Shown here in pieces: positions 46,589 to 57,788 of a stretch of 64,000 nucleotides of DNA (positions within the stretch are counted from its first letter, which is position 1; each line of letters starts with the position of its first letter). Source of the stretch: Dimorphilus gyrociliatus. Taxonomy: Eukaryota; Annelida; Polychaeta; Dinophilidae. The notes beneath the pieces are model-generated. The model saw only the letters and a program-made list of their open reading frames with translations, was not told where the DNA came from and did not search any database. Location of the stretch: the NCBI GenBank assembly GCA_904063045.1, contig CAJFCJ010000005.1, positions 4,120,689-4,184,688 on the forward strand, in the 5' to 3' direction. A program made the translations under genes and the position numbers.

Positions 46589-48240
46589 TTACAAATTCTT
46601 TTGAAACCTTCGTTTGACAGTTTGTTTGTAGTTGGCATCTTCATCTTGTCCTCCTAGCAATTGTTTTAAAGACAAAAAAGAGATTAAAATTAATTAAATG
46701 TCTTTTTATATGGAAAGAAAATAGACAGAAAGATTACAAAGGATGTAAGAAGAATATATTAATGGAAAATTATCTTATTAAAATAGAGAAGATTATTTAA
46801 CGGGTCGCTAATGTTTACTTTTAATATTTACTATTTCATTATTAGTCCTAAATAATCTTTTACTTAAGTATTTTAGGACCGTCAAATAACCTCTCTAGAC
46901 GATAAAGTTGACTTAAGAGAAGTAAGAACATAAAGTACTTTTTAAGCGATTAATTCCAGAGTTGTATAGGCGCTTATTGCGGAATTCGGAAGCAGATTCG
47001 ATTGACGATTTTGCTCTATCAGCCACTTTCTCGATCAATACAGCTTGTATTCTAAAAGGAGAAGAAAAAGAAAAAAACAAATAACAATCTATTATTGTTA
47101 TATAATATCTTATTAATAGAGAAAAAAGGGGAAAAAATCAGTTGATAACTGCTTTCTTCTTTTCAACAGATTATCTTTATCATCTTACTTCTTTCTCTTA
47201 CGAAAAATTGATAAAAGGTCGAATCTTTTTGAGTAAGCTGCAAAGTTTTATACTATACAGTATATCTATTTATATATATATATATTAATATATATATATA
47301 TAGATATATAAAGGCATACAAAAGCATTCTACGTACTTCATAACTATTCTTTTCATTTAAAGTGTAACAGAGTCTAGAACTATTTTTATATAGGTTTTTC
47401 GTTATACGGCCCAGCCTCTATACTTGTAAATATAATCCCTTATTATTCTATATTTATTCACCAGCGTTACGTAGAAAAGGTAGAGGGGGCGGGGGTGTTA
47501 GAATGAATAGAAAAGAAATAGAACTCTAATTATATACTTTTTAGGCTCAACTTCTTGCGATTCTACTCCTTCCTCATCCTCTTCCTCTTCTTTATTTTTT
47601 CCAGTTTCTTCTCCTCTTTGAGCTTTTAACTTGTCCGCCTCAACAATTTCTTCTACACCATCAAGAATACCATCTGGTAGTGCCTCGACTAACTTGGTTC
47701 GTTTTTCTTCCTAATAAAATGAAATAATTGATGGTAAATACTTCTAAATCTAATTTTAAGCATCTCTTGTGGTGAAGTCTATAGCAATGAAAGAAAACAC
47801 TTGAGCTTTCTTTTCTCGCCCAAAAGAAAAAATAAATTTTTCATTATAAAAGTTACTAGAGTGGCTACCAACTGGCTTGCTAAGTAAATCCTTAGAGTAA
47901 TGATGAATCAAAAGTTTAATTAAGATGTTCTTACCTTCTGTTTTTCGAATAATTTCTGTCGATCTTGCCTTTTCTCTTTCTTTGCTTTTTTAGACGTTTT
48001 GAGTGCTTCTATAATATTTGCGAAACGTTCGCTAGCCGCTTTTTTACTAGCAGTTTTAGACACTTCTGCTGGAGCTTCGTCGTCCGAAGATTCGTCATTT
48101 TGCGTAGGATCACCTTCCTCGGCCGATTCGGCTTCATCTTCTTCGTCTTCGTCGCTACTTAATTCTTGACGATCAAACAGGTTTTCCTCTTCCGCATCAG
48201 TTTCACTATCGGCATCAGGAAAAACGGTTCTACGAGGCAT
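46589..48240 (-). CDS. NOL7: NOL7-like nucleolar protein
   Basis: NOL7 is a small nucleolar protein needed for early pre-rRNA processing. Four exons (47935-48240, 47538-47710, 46939-47051, 46589-46653) give 218 residues. The N-terminal third is acidic (SSDEDEEDEAESAEEGD). Then a basic block KKEKRQDRQKLFEKQK-EEKR and the NOL7 hallmark LPDGILDGV, aligning with LLPDTILEKL. Later an IQAVLIEKVADRAKSSIESA segment continues with FRNKRLYNSGINRL, aligning with the NSLYGPGTNR region. It ends VKRRFQKNL. An in-frame ATG at 48291 (MLALPNNPV) could be the true start. It converges on RAD9 with 122 bp between stops. The family is poorly conserved, so confidence is moderate. Confidence 0.6.
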
Positions 48241-48291
48241 GTTTTTGTGAAGCACGTGCGAGCCTACCGGATTGTTGGGTAATGCTAACAT

Positions 48292-49727
48292 CCGCACGGC
48301 ACCTAGCGTAGGCGTGGAAAAGTGTAAAGTCGAGTCCTTGTTAAATACAAGGTGGTGTAGATGATGAGGTCGAAAAAATGATTATATTTTTCTTCCTATT
48401 ATTATTTATATCCTTATTTCTCTTTGTCAACTCGTAGAATTTATATTGATAGATTGAACGTCAAAAATGACCTTTGAAGATAGGATAAACAAGATTAACC
48501 TAATTATTAAAATCTCATGTCTCTTCATGAAATTCAATAAAAGTCTTAATTGTTTTTTTTTTGTTAGCTGTTTACCCCATTTCCCAGGACTGTCGGAGTT
48601 AAACTGATAAATATTTTAAAAGTCTAACTATACGTCGTGAGAAATTTATATCAAATTGACTACATAAAGCTTTAGAAAAGGAGAATAAAAAGAATTAAAT
48701 ATGAGAATAGAATTTACATGAGGATTTATTAATAAGATTTATGTAAACGTCAATGAACTTTGATATTGGTTTACAAAGTTTATTTGTCCTTTTATTGGAG
48801 TGAAATAAAGAGAGAGAGAGAGACAGAGAGAGGCAGAAAAGGGAACAGGAAACTTCTCTTGCAAAATGCAGTGTCTAACTATATCTTTTAATTGTTTTTG
48901 TATTAAAAAGCGCATGTTACTTGTTTTTGTTTAGTTCTTTTTATTAAAGCCATATAATTATCTCAATAAGCAGGAAAAAAGAAAGTAAAGGAATTCTCTT
49001 AGAAGAAGTAAAGGGAAAAAAAGTTACTGCCGTTCTCCTCACGTTTAATCTTCCGCTGCCAACTCCAAAAGGATATTAATTACTTTAAATTAATGCTTCA
49101 TAGTATGACTGAACGTAGACGGTTATTTGGATGAATAATAATAATACAATTAATTTTTCGTATGCAGGTCTACTACTTTTTTTATAATTAATTAGTCAGA
49201 TCGATTGTCGAAGCGACGCAAATCGATTTAAAGAGGAAGAGATAGAATGAGTGAATAAGGGAGGGAGAGAGAGGACGTTAGCAAATGGTAGTTAAGGTGG
49301 TAATGTTGATAAGGGAATAAGATGAGAGAGTGAAAGAATAAAGAAGAAAGAATGATATATAACTAGCTTTATTGCGGGGTTACAAAATACATTATAAAAT
49401 TGAAAAGAGAGTTAATTTAAAGATTAAGAAAAGAAAAGGATAAATTTAGCGTCTAAAAAAAACCTTAATAAGATTGTAAACATGATTTGCAATTAAGATA
49501 TGCAAGTTTAGCAATTCTACTTTAAGGACAAAAGTGCGTTGCACCCTAAAGCTAATTAGTAATCAAGCATAACTATAAATGACCAGTCTTATACAATAGA
49601 AAATAGCAATTATAACAGCGGTACCAGTGGTTTCAACACTAACCAACCCTACTAAATATATACATTTAAGTGTATTATTCATTCGACTAGTAATTATCTT
49701 GGGGGTTTTGGTTTTCATATTACTTTA

Positions 49728-49768
<41 letters not shown>

Positions 49769-49832
49769 TAGATAGATAAAGAGATAGAGAAAAACAGAAA
49801 TGAGAGGTAAACACATATGGTACACGTGTGCG

Positions 49833-49875
<43 letters not shown>

Positions 49876-50472
49876 GCTAATTTTTGTAATATTTCTCCAA
49901 TAAAATAAGCTACTATTACCAAATAGCAATGATGTATGACAGATAGTTGAGAAACACTGTCGGATAGACGATTAAGTAGACACTAACGATTTTCCGATCA
50001 ACGTTTAAAAAACATAAAAAACGGTTTTTTTTTCCTCGTTTAGTTTATCTCTTTTCATCATTTAGAGAAAATATTTATGATATGGAAAAGAGAAAAGAAA
50101 AGAAAAAGAAGACGAAAACTATTCTTTACGAGAATAAAGGACTGACGATTCTTTTTTTTTGTGTAGAGGCTAATAATTTTCCTTTGCGCATATAAGTAAT
50201 TAGCAACGCTTCCTTCTTTGTCTTCCCTTTTTCTTCTCCTATGTAGACGAAGTGCATATTAATATCAGTAGTCACTCGTCTTGGTTACAATCTCGCTTCT
50301 ACGTCACTTAAAGAACGAACAATTTATAAAAGAATTCTTTATATGCACTTAGGCAATTCTAAATATGGTTTACAGTACGTTTATACAGTACACTTCTAGC
50401 ACTTTTTTTTTCATGTGTCAATAGATTGTCTTTTATTCGTATATAATGACGTGGGTTGGTTCTTAATATAAA
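48292..50472. other. Gene-poor, microsatellite-rich region
   Basis: 2.2 kb between NOL7-like and the EGF gene. (GA)n at 48809-48832, a (GA)17 run at 49731-49764 and a facing (CT)15 run at 49842-49871. No exon was recognised on either strand. Confidence 0.45.
49731..49871. repeat. Facing (GA)n and (CT)n runs
   Basis: (GA)17 at 49731-49764 and (CT)15 at 49842-49871 are complementary and 77 bp apart. Transcribed from either strand they could fold into a stem of about 30 bp. Confidence 0.85.
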
Positions 50473-51375
50473 TCATTTTGGTGTAGGGAAGGATGGAGGA
50501 TCCTTTATCATATTAAGCGGGCTGCCTCCTACACCAGCTGTTGGTCCTCCTACGTAGGATGGATACCAAACATTTCCTCCCGAACTTAATCTCCTCTCGT
50601 CCAGGGTACTATTGTTGTTAGGCGAACTGGGCGTTGGTTCGTATCCATTGTTGTTGTCATTGGTTTGCAATTGCCATGCCCATGCTGCTGTACTTTTTTC
50701 TTTGAACGAAGGGTTTTTCAGCATTAGAGCTGGATGACCTTCGATAAAGGCCTGGTTTGTTGACTTTGCCAAAGGACCGGTTTTTAGGATTTGGGAGTGT
50801 CTGTGTAAATTTTCTTCAATATTCACTTCGGCTAAGTTGATTACGGGTTCGTTTCGATTATCTTCGAACGATGATTCGGAGGCAATCGATGAAAAAGAAG
50901 GCCCATTTAAAGCCTGTCTCCTCTTGTACATAAAGAAGAGAATACCAATTAACGTAACAACAAGTATAGAAATTACAGTGATCATTGCAAGAGCCAAACT
51001 CGTCATTTTTGTATTCGAACAATTATAGCCAGAAAATTCCTTTTGACATTCGCAACGATATCCTGTACTGCTATTCTCAGAAAAGCATAATCCACCATTT
51101 TCGCACGGTTTATCAACGCATGAACGTCCTATAAATATAGAATATACAATTTACAACAAACTTTTTTCTTCGTATAAAAAGTAGGTGTAGAGTAATGGAA
51201 AGTTTGAAAGAAAAAGAAGATAATGATGATAATGATAATGATGAACAAGAACAAGAACAAGCAGAAGAATATATATTTAATTGTTTTTAGTAATTAAGCC
51301 AGCATTTTCATTAATACCTGACACCCGTATAATAATCAAAGTTAGAATTACACCAAGAAATAGATTATCCGCCAT
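50473..51375 (-). CDS. Small single-EGF transmembrane protein, unidentified
   Basis: Two exons (51318-51375 and 50473-51128) give 237 residues. Residues 1-19 form a signal peptide (MADNLFLGVILTLIIIRVS). One EGF-like domain follows (CVDKPCENGGLCFSENSSTG, then YRCECQKEFSGYNC). Its cysteine spacing of 4, 5, 10, 1 and 8 is that of Notch-type EGF repeats, not EGFR ligands, which have about 7 between the first two. The intron is phase 1, usual for EGF modules. The transmembrane helix is LALAMITVISILVVTLIGIL with a basic KRRQ stop. The 155-residue cytoplasmic tail is Asn/Ser/Pro-rich with NQAFIEGHPALMLKNPSF and AAWAWQLQ. I do not recognise the gene; it could be a small adhesion or signalling protein. 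Confidence 0.75.
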
Positions 51376-51378
51376 CTA
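51369..51378 (-). promoter_or_regulatory. CTCF-type motif overlapping the start codon of the EGF gene
   Basis: The complement reads TAGATGGCGG, a full match to YAGRKGGCRS, and contains the initiator ATG. The overlap may be chance because ATGGCG is also a good start context. Confidence 0.35.
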
Positions 51379-51664
51379 TTTGATTGCTAAAAGCCTCAAC
51401 TCGTCCAAAAAGTCGCCTTCTACCCTTATGCCCTTCTATTTCTTTTACTCCGTTCTTTATATAGAGTAGCTATGAGGGTGAAAGAGCGAGTGTCGCCCCC
51501 GCAATATTTGATAGGGATAATACAGGCCTATAAGTTAATACGTGATGACCTAGCACAAAGCTTAATATTTATTATGGAAATATAAAAATCTGTTTACCTA
51601 TTTAAACAGTTTTTTGTATTTGTTATTCGCATAATTTATATTGAGAGAAGATAATTGAATAAGA

Positions 51665-52459
51665 TTACATTTGTTTTTCAGCCTTTTCTGACTTGTTGTA
51701 AATAGTAGATGGAAGTCGGTGTCTTTTATCATCGTATGCAACGTTTTGAATTATACAACGTGCATAATAGAGAAATTTGACAGTCATTTGCCACCACCAC
51801 CTGATATTTAGTAAGTCTAAAACGACACTGGAACTTAGGATTAAAACCCATACAATCTTTATCGACCAGCCTTTCTCCCAATGAATATAGGTGTTAAACC
51901 AAAAGATTGGGATAAGTAATATTCTACACATGGTAAATACTGCATACGTTAAGAGTTTTGCGGCAACGCTATCTTCGGATATTTTGGATGCTTTTAGGAA
52001 CCAATTGGCATGAACAAACGGTGTCGAAGCTTCACTTAGAGTCTTGATGGATGTAAACCATGGGCAGAAACGGCCTTCTCTCATGCAGTACAGCGATGTT
52101 AAAGCTACGCTAAGATGATGAATGTAGAAGAGTGAAGAACGGTCGCCTACAGAGTACATAATAACGATATCGACCAACATGAAGGCGCAGGCGATAGACG
52201 CTAATTGTCTTATACTCCAACTGTCTCCTAAGACTGGCTCCTTTATAACTGCTTCGTCATATAGTAAAATCCAAGTGGCTAGCAAGGAGACAACAATGGC
52301 GTGTATAGTCGAAACGACATTCTCACTCCAAATCATCTTCTGATGTTTATCCAATTTCCTATATGAATCTGACGTGACTGACGATAGCCACGGAATAATT
52401 ACTTTAAATAATAGCCAAAGAATAACGCAATAGGTTGTCATATAGGGAAAGCAATTCAT
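51665..52459 (-). CDS. TLCD4: TLC-domain membrane protein (TLCD4/TMEM56 family)
   Basis: TLC-domain proteins are multi-pass membrane proteins related to TRAM and ceramide synthases; TLCD4 itself has no settled function. A single exon encodes 264 residues with about six hydrophobic segments. Family landmarks in order: IWSENVVSTIHAIVVSLLAT (aligns with W..RVVST.H..VV), a LLYDEA block, YSVGDRSSLFYIHHLSVALT with the HH pair, LSEASTPFVHANWFLKASKI (aligns with LLAELSSPFVNQRWF), and VVLDLLNIRWWWQM. The end is basic and hydrophilic. Like PAAF1 it lacks introns. Confidence is high for the TLC domain, somewhat lower for the TLCD4 subgroup. Confidence 0.88.
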   Translation of the reverse strand: MNCFPYMTTYCVILWLLFKVIIPWLSSVTSDSYRKLDKHQKMIWSENVVSTIHAIVVSLLATWILLYDEAVIKEPVLGDSWSIRQLASIACAFMLVDIVIMYSVGDRSSLFYIHHLSVALTSLYCMREGRFCPWFTSIKTLSEASTPFVHANWFLKASKISEDSVAAKLLTYAVFTMCRILLIPIFWFNTYIHWEKGWSIKIVWVLILSSSVVLDLLNIRWWWQMTVKFLYYARCIIQNVAYDDKRHRLPSTIYNKSEKAEKQM

Positions 52460-55400
52460 TTTCCCCCCAATATCGTCCTCTCTTGATCTCTCTCTCTCCC
52501 GCCAGTTCGCTAGTTCGCTAGTTTGCTAGTTCGTTCTTCCTCTGCTCCTCTATCTATCTATCTCCCTCCCTCTTTCGCTTTATATCTCACCGTTTGTGTC
52601 TTTTCGCCTCTTTCTCCCCTCTCTCTATCTCTTTCTCTTTCTCTTGCACACACACACACTCAAGCACACACACAGTCCCCTTTTGTTTCTTTCTCTTCCC
52701 CTTGTTTCTTGTTATTCTATTGAAAGATAAAAGAGAAATTCAATAGAATATATAGGTTTTATCTGCCGTATTGAACATTTTTCACTCGTCTTTATTATTC
52801 AAATGAGTTTATTTTCATATTCTATTTGAATATATTTAAAAAAAGATATTCAAATTATATTCAAACAATATTCAAAATAGATCAAAGCTGCTTTGTAATT
52901 TTAATACTATAAATTAACTTCATATTGATGATTAATGAAGTTTAAAAATAGATATAAACACTACCAACTGCTAAAAATCGCCGCTATATTTCATGTACAT
53001 AACGCTGGCTATCTGTTCGGACAAGTGGCCACGTGATGCTCTCTATTATTGAATACATGTAGGGAACTGTATTGAACAGATAGATTTTTTTTCTAATCAG
53101 GCCTATTTTGTATACATTGTATGAACTGTTATGTACTGTATCTAGTGAATAGCTGTGTATACTATTCAAATTATATATATTGTATATATATAATATGGTA
53201 TATATGCAATATTTATTATATATAATGTATATACACGATGGACGCTCTTTTTTCTCTTTTTATGTTATATTTCATTATAAAAATTGTTTGTAACAATGGC
53301 CTGAGGTCAGTAAAACACATGCTCCGTACCAATCCCTATATGTGCAATAATAATAATCTAAAAAAGTTCTTTATAACTCCATATAAGGGCATTTTCATTT
53401 AATTGTATTATACGGGTCGATAGGGAGAATGTTCGATTAAGCGCAATATAATCATGGGAAAAAGTCTTTTTAATATTATAGAGAGGAGATAGATAGAAAG
53501 TTAGATAGATAGCGAGAGAGAGAGAGAGAGAGAGGGAGAGAGAGGGAGGGATAGAGAGAGAGAGAGAGAAAAAAAAGAGGAAAAGAGAAAAAGAGAGAGC
53601 GAGAAGCGAGAAAGAGAGCAGCTTGCGTGTAAATTCATATTTTATATTAACTGGACATATAGAACTAATAAAAAATAGCACAATGTATATATATACGGTG
53701 TACAGTTATTTATATTGTGTGTAACCGCAAATTGCTGCATACGTTTTTGCTGTACCGTATGAAATACAGTTTAGATAGTGTATATCTGTATGTAGTTAGA
53801 TAGACAGCCAATATTCTATATATACAGCATACTATATATCTATATATTGTATATATACTGTATATATATATAAATTGAATTCATCGACTTTCTATATAGT
53901 GCGAAAAACTTATATATACAGTATGTAGAAAGACACATAGGCGAAAAGAACGCGTTCTCTACTTAAATCCCAATGTGCACCTAAGAATGTTCGCCTTTTC
54001 GTGCACTATAATAGATGCAGTCGGTATATTATGAAAGTGAACACCAGTTATGCACAGAGCATATACTATAGAATATATAATAGTGTACCCTCCTTGCCCT
54101 TAGATAGTCTTTAAGTACATACACAAGCAAATTCTGGGTTAAATCTTTACAAATAGTATATTAGAATATAGTTAATATGGAGTATATATATATATATATA
54201 TATGCTGTATATACGTTAAAAGAAACAGTCAAATATAGACTGTTCTGTATGTTTATTTTCTTAACTGACACCCTAGCTGTACTTTAAAGAACATATAAAA
54301 CACTATATATCATTTTGTATTTTAGCTATTTATTCTGTATGACAATAATTGAATAATGTTATATTATATTGTTTTGATTATGTACGTTTATTTATATAAT
54401 ATACGTTTATATAGGATATTATATATACTGAATACTTAATATAAAATACTCGGTATTTATTAGACAGTAAATGTTTCTTTAATTAGATTGTGTTTATATA
54501 GCTATTTTCTTCCCTTTCTTTCCTTCTATTTTCATATTTCTCTCTGCTTCCATCTATCTATCTCTCTATCTATCTAGCTATCTAGCTATCTATCTTCTAC
54601 CCTCACCTCCCCCCCACATCCTTTTCCACCTCTCGCCCCCCTTCCTCGTTCCCTCCCTCTCTTTATCTTTCTATTGGAATGCTTGTTCTGCTGTATAAAG
54701 TTTATAAATTACGCAAGATGTCTATTTCAAAAAAAGCAACAAATTGCATTGCAAATTAGAATTTGTCCTATGTTTTCTTCCGTCGAGAATTTAGGTTCGA
54801 GGAACAAACATCTGAAAATGAAAGAAAATTTGTTCTGTTTCTTTTCTAATGATCCTTTACCGTATTAATAAATCAAGAAGCTCGGCTTTTGCGCGTCGAA
54901 TAGAAAAGAAAATGGATTATTCCTTCGCTTTTATTGCGTCTCTTCTTGAATTTCGTTTATGCATTGATTGCCTAGCGGTCAATTAAAAGCAAAAACTGTG
55001 TGACTTTTCCTTTAATTTGACCTTTTTAAATGAGAGTATTGGATAATATTCTTAAAGAGTTGTTACAGATTAAGTAGGATAGAGACAAAGAGAGAAAAGC
55101 GAGTAGCTGAGAGTATTAACGGTTAGACAACAGAGAAAAAGTAGTAACAGTTGGAATAGAAAATGAATAAAAGATAAATAGATAGATCGAGAGAGACAGA
55201 GAGGGAGCTTAAGAGTGAGAAATGAAAAACGTGTGCTTATATTAAATATATAAATATAGCCTGAGCAATATAAATATAAATATATCATATATATACAGTT
55301 ACAGGAGATATAAATATAAATATATTGTATATTTAGTTATGTAGAGCAAATACTGTATCTTTTAACATTTTGACACTTTAAATCTATAAAAAAAAGAGAG

Positions 55401-55930
55401 AGAGAGAGAGAGAATGTAGCCAACTAGCAGAGCTGGCCTCGATATGTGTGCGTCTATCTATAGGTCGTTTAAAAAGTTATTGTGACGCTTAACGCACTCT
55501 ACGTGGCTGAGCAATCAATTGAAGATTTATCTATTTTGCTATTAGTTAGGCCAACAAACTTATAAATTAAAAGGCTAAACGAGAAAAGGCGGTTTGCTTT
55601 ATTCTCTTGAAGAATACTTCTTCCCCTCTTTCCATCGGTCCTTAATTCGTTTACGTAATAATTTCTGTGGGACAATCGATATAGTGCATCAATTTTTTTG
55701 TACAAGTTTTAATAGCAAGCAAATATAATAGTCAACGCACGGCTAGAGGGAATGAACAAACACATTATTGAAATTGATAAGCCATAGCATGTACGTTTGT
55801 AGCGTCTACGCAAATAGTGTCATATAATACAGCGGTAGGTTTTATTGAAAAATAAATCCACCTAATTTACTATTGGAAATGGAAAAAAAATATTTTTATT
55901 TTACTTTTGGCGCGAGTTTCAATTACCGGT
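52460..55930. other. Gene-poor region rich in microsatellites and (TA)n
   Basis: 3.5 kb with no exon recognised. Contents: CT- and CA-rich tract 52540-52700, GA-rich tract 53511-53610, TA-rich palindromes 53800-53940, (TA)n 54183-54205, pyrimidine tract 54535-54670 with a run of Cs, (GA)n 55395-55414. It should contain the TLCD4 promoter and the DNAJC27 3' UTR. Confidence 0.5.
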
Positions 55931-57394
55931 TTATCGAACGTTTTTTAACAAAGATGTTCTTGCTGATACTAAAATTTTGAAGGCTTCTTCTGATCCGGGT
56001 GCAACACTTTTGTCGGGATGAAGAAGCTTCGCTAACCTCCTGTAGGCATTATTTATATCGTCTCTGAAATTAATAGAAAGCATTCTAGCGTATATGGCTT
56101 AAACTCAATTTTCTTGTTTACTTTGTCGCTCCAGGAATTAGTCCCAATCGTTCATAGTTATCCTTGGCATTTTTCAATTGATAAATAGCCTCCGCTTGCT
56201 CCTTACTGTAACCAAGTTGGGTCGAAGGCAGCTTTAATTTACCTCCATTCTCTACCATATGAAGAACACCCTCGAAGAGTTCCTGTTGTATATTTTAAAG
56301 GAGAAAAAGCAGAGAATAACCATTAAATAAAAATTGTTATTATCTATACTATTCACTATTCACTATTCATTTCTAGTGCTAGTGTCAAACTATAATTGAA
56401 AGATTCCCACTTGAAACATTTCCGTAATCCCTTCACCAGTTTGAGCAGACATTTCAAAGTACCTAAATCCCTTAGAATCTGCCCAGAGTCTACCGTCGGA
56501 TTCGTCGACTTTTCTCTTTAAATCAGTCTGTAATGAGTTTTTCAAGCCCGTAATTTTGTACAGAGACATAAGAATTAATCTGATTTACCTTGTTTGCACA
56601 AACAACGTAGAACACGTTCTGCATTTCCGAAGCATTTCCTATTTCATTTCTCATTTCTGTCAACCAGTGATCGAGGGATTCAAAGCTACTCCGATCTGAT
56701 ACGTCATAGACCAGTAAAGCCCCTTGCGTATCTTTATAGAATTCGTTTCGGACCTAAAAATGACTTCACTTAGACAATTTCCGATTAAATCTATTACTAT
56801 TTTTCCTTTTTACTAACGTCGTAGAATATTGAATGACCGGCCATATCGAAAATGTTTACTTTAACTTCTCTATTTTTCACCGTCACTCTACGGTAGGAAA
56901 ATATTTACCAATAACGGTGAATAAACACTATTGTATGACCCATTTCCCTCACTTACTTCGTCACTCCGTAATCGATGCCGATCGTTGCTAAATATTTGTG
57001 AACGAACCTCTTTTCGCAATATCGCTTTATAATACAACTCTGAAAGTAGTAAGGTAATAATGTAAGGATAGCAATACTTATACAGTAATATTTTACACAA
57101 TTGTCTATATTTATAGATATACTTTCAAATTGCAAACTATTGCTGTCGTAAATACTAAATAAGCTCACTCCCAGAGCCCATCCTCCCTCCACTTCCCTCC
57201 TACTATTTTTCATTAACTCTTTCTTTTCCTTCTCTAATCATTTTCGTTCTTTCATATATATATATATATATATCTACTGTATATTTCCTACCTATTACAT
57301 ATTCTACCGGTTAGATAAATACCTTTCCGACCTCTGCATTACCCATGCTTATTATCTTTATCCGAATAGGCCTCTTGTTGCGCTCCTTTTCCAT
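55931..57394 (-). CDS. DNAJC27: DNAJC27 / RBJ, Rab-like GTPase fused to a J domain
   Basis: DNAJC27 (RJL family) couples a Ras/Rab-like GTPase to a DnaJ domain. It has been linked to MEK/ERK signalling, and its presence in eukaryotes follows that of motile cilia. Seven exons (57323-57394, 56957-57039, 56818-56887, 56589-56753, 56411-56527, 56122-56282, 55931-56063) give 266 residues against 273 in human. The GTPase part has MGNAEVGKSCIIKRYCEKRF, YLATIGIDYGV, VNIFDMAGHSIFYDVRNEFY, KDTQGALLVYDVSDRSSFES, CANKTDL and FEMSAQTGEGI. The J domain has AYRRLAKLLHPDKSVAPGSE with an intact HPD. No prenylation cysteine is present, as in the family. Confidence 0.96.
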
Positions 57395-57788
57395 ATTTTA
57401 TCAAATCGACTAATCAACAAAATATTGCCAAATAAAGAAACTATTTTCTCTTGATATCACAATCAAGATTATTTTCTCGAATAATTCTTTTCGCCTATTT
57501 GCAATATTTATATTTATTTATATAAAAAAAACTAATATCGGCAGTATCCACGAGAAAAATATTTGTTTACATTATTGTTATAGCAGTGACAATTTTGTCA
57601 ATTCTAACTTAAAACCTGGTATTTTCAGAGAGTAACCTTTCCTCTTCCGTTTTTCACGTAAAATTTCAGATAGGAATAAAAGTCAAAAGTATGGTATTAC
57701 CATTCTGTTAATAAAATTAATGATAGAGTTATAGATTGGGAGATCGGAACCAGTTTATAGACAAATTTTTGTATTATCCCTCCGAAAC
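57395..57788. promoter_or_regulatory. Divergent promoter region, DNAJC27 / TUBE1
   Basis: 394 bp between start codons of head-to-head genes. Very AT-rich. I looked for RFX X-box sites and found none with both halves intact. Confidence 0.5.

Noticed and set aside
53358-53681. Minus-strand ORF with Leu/Ser repeats
   Set aside because: It is translated from a (GA)n microsatellite.
57395-57788. Possible RFX X-box in the DNAJC27/TUBE1 promoter
   Set aside because: Candidates such as ATTGCC and GTTACT lack a correct second half at 1-3 nt spacing.
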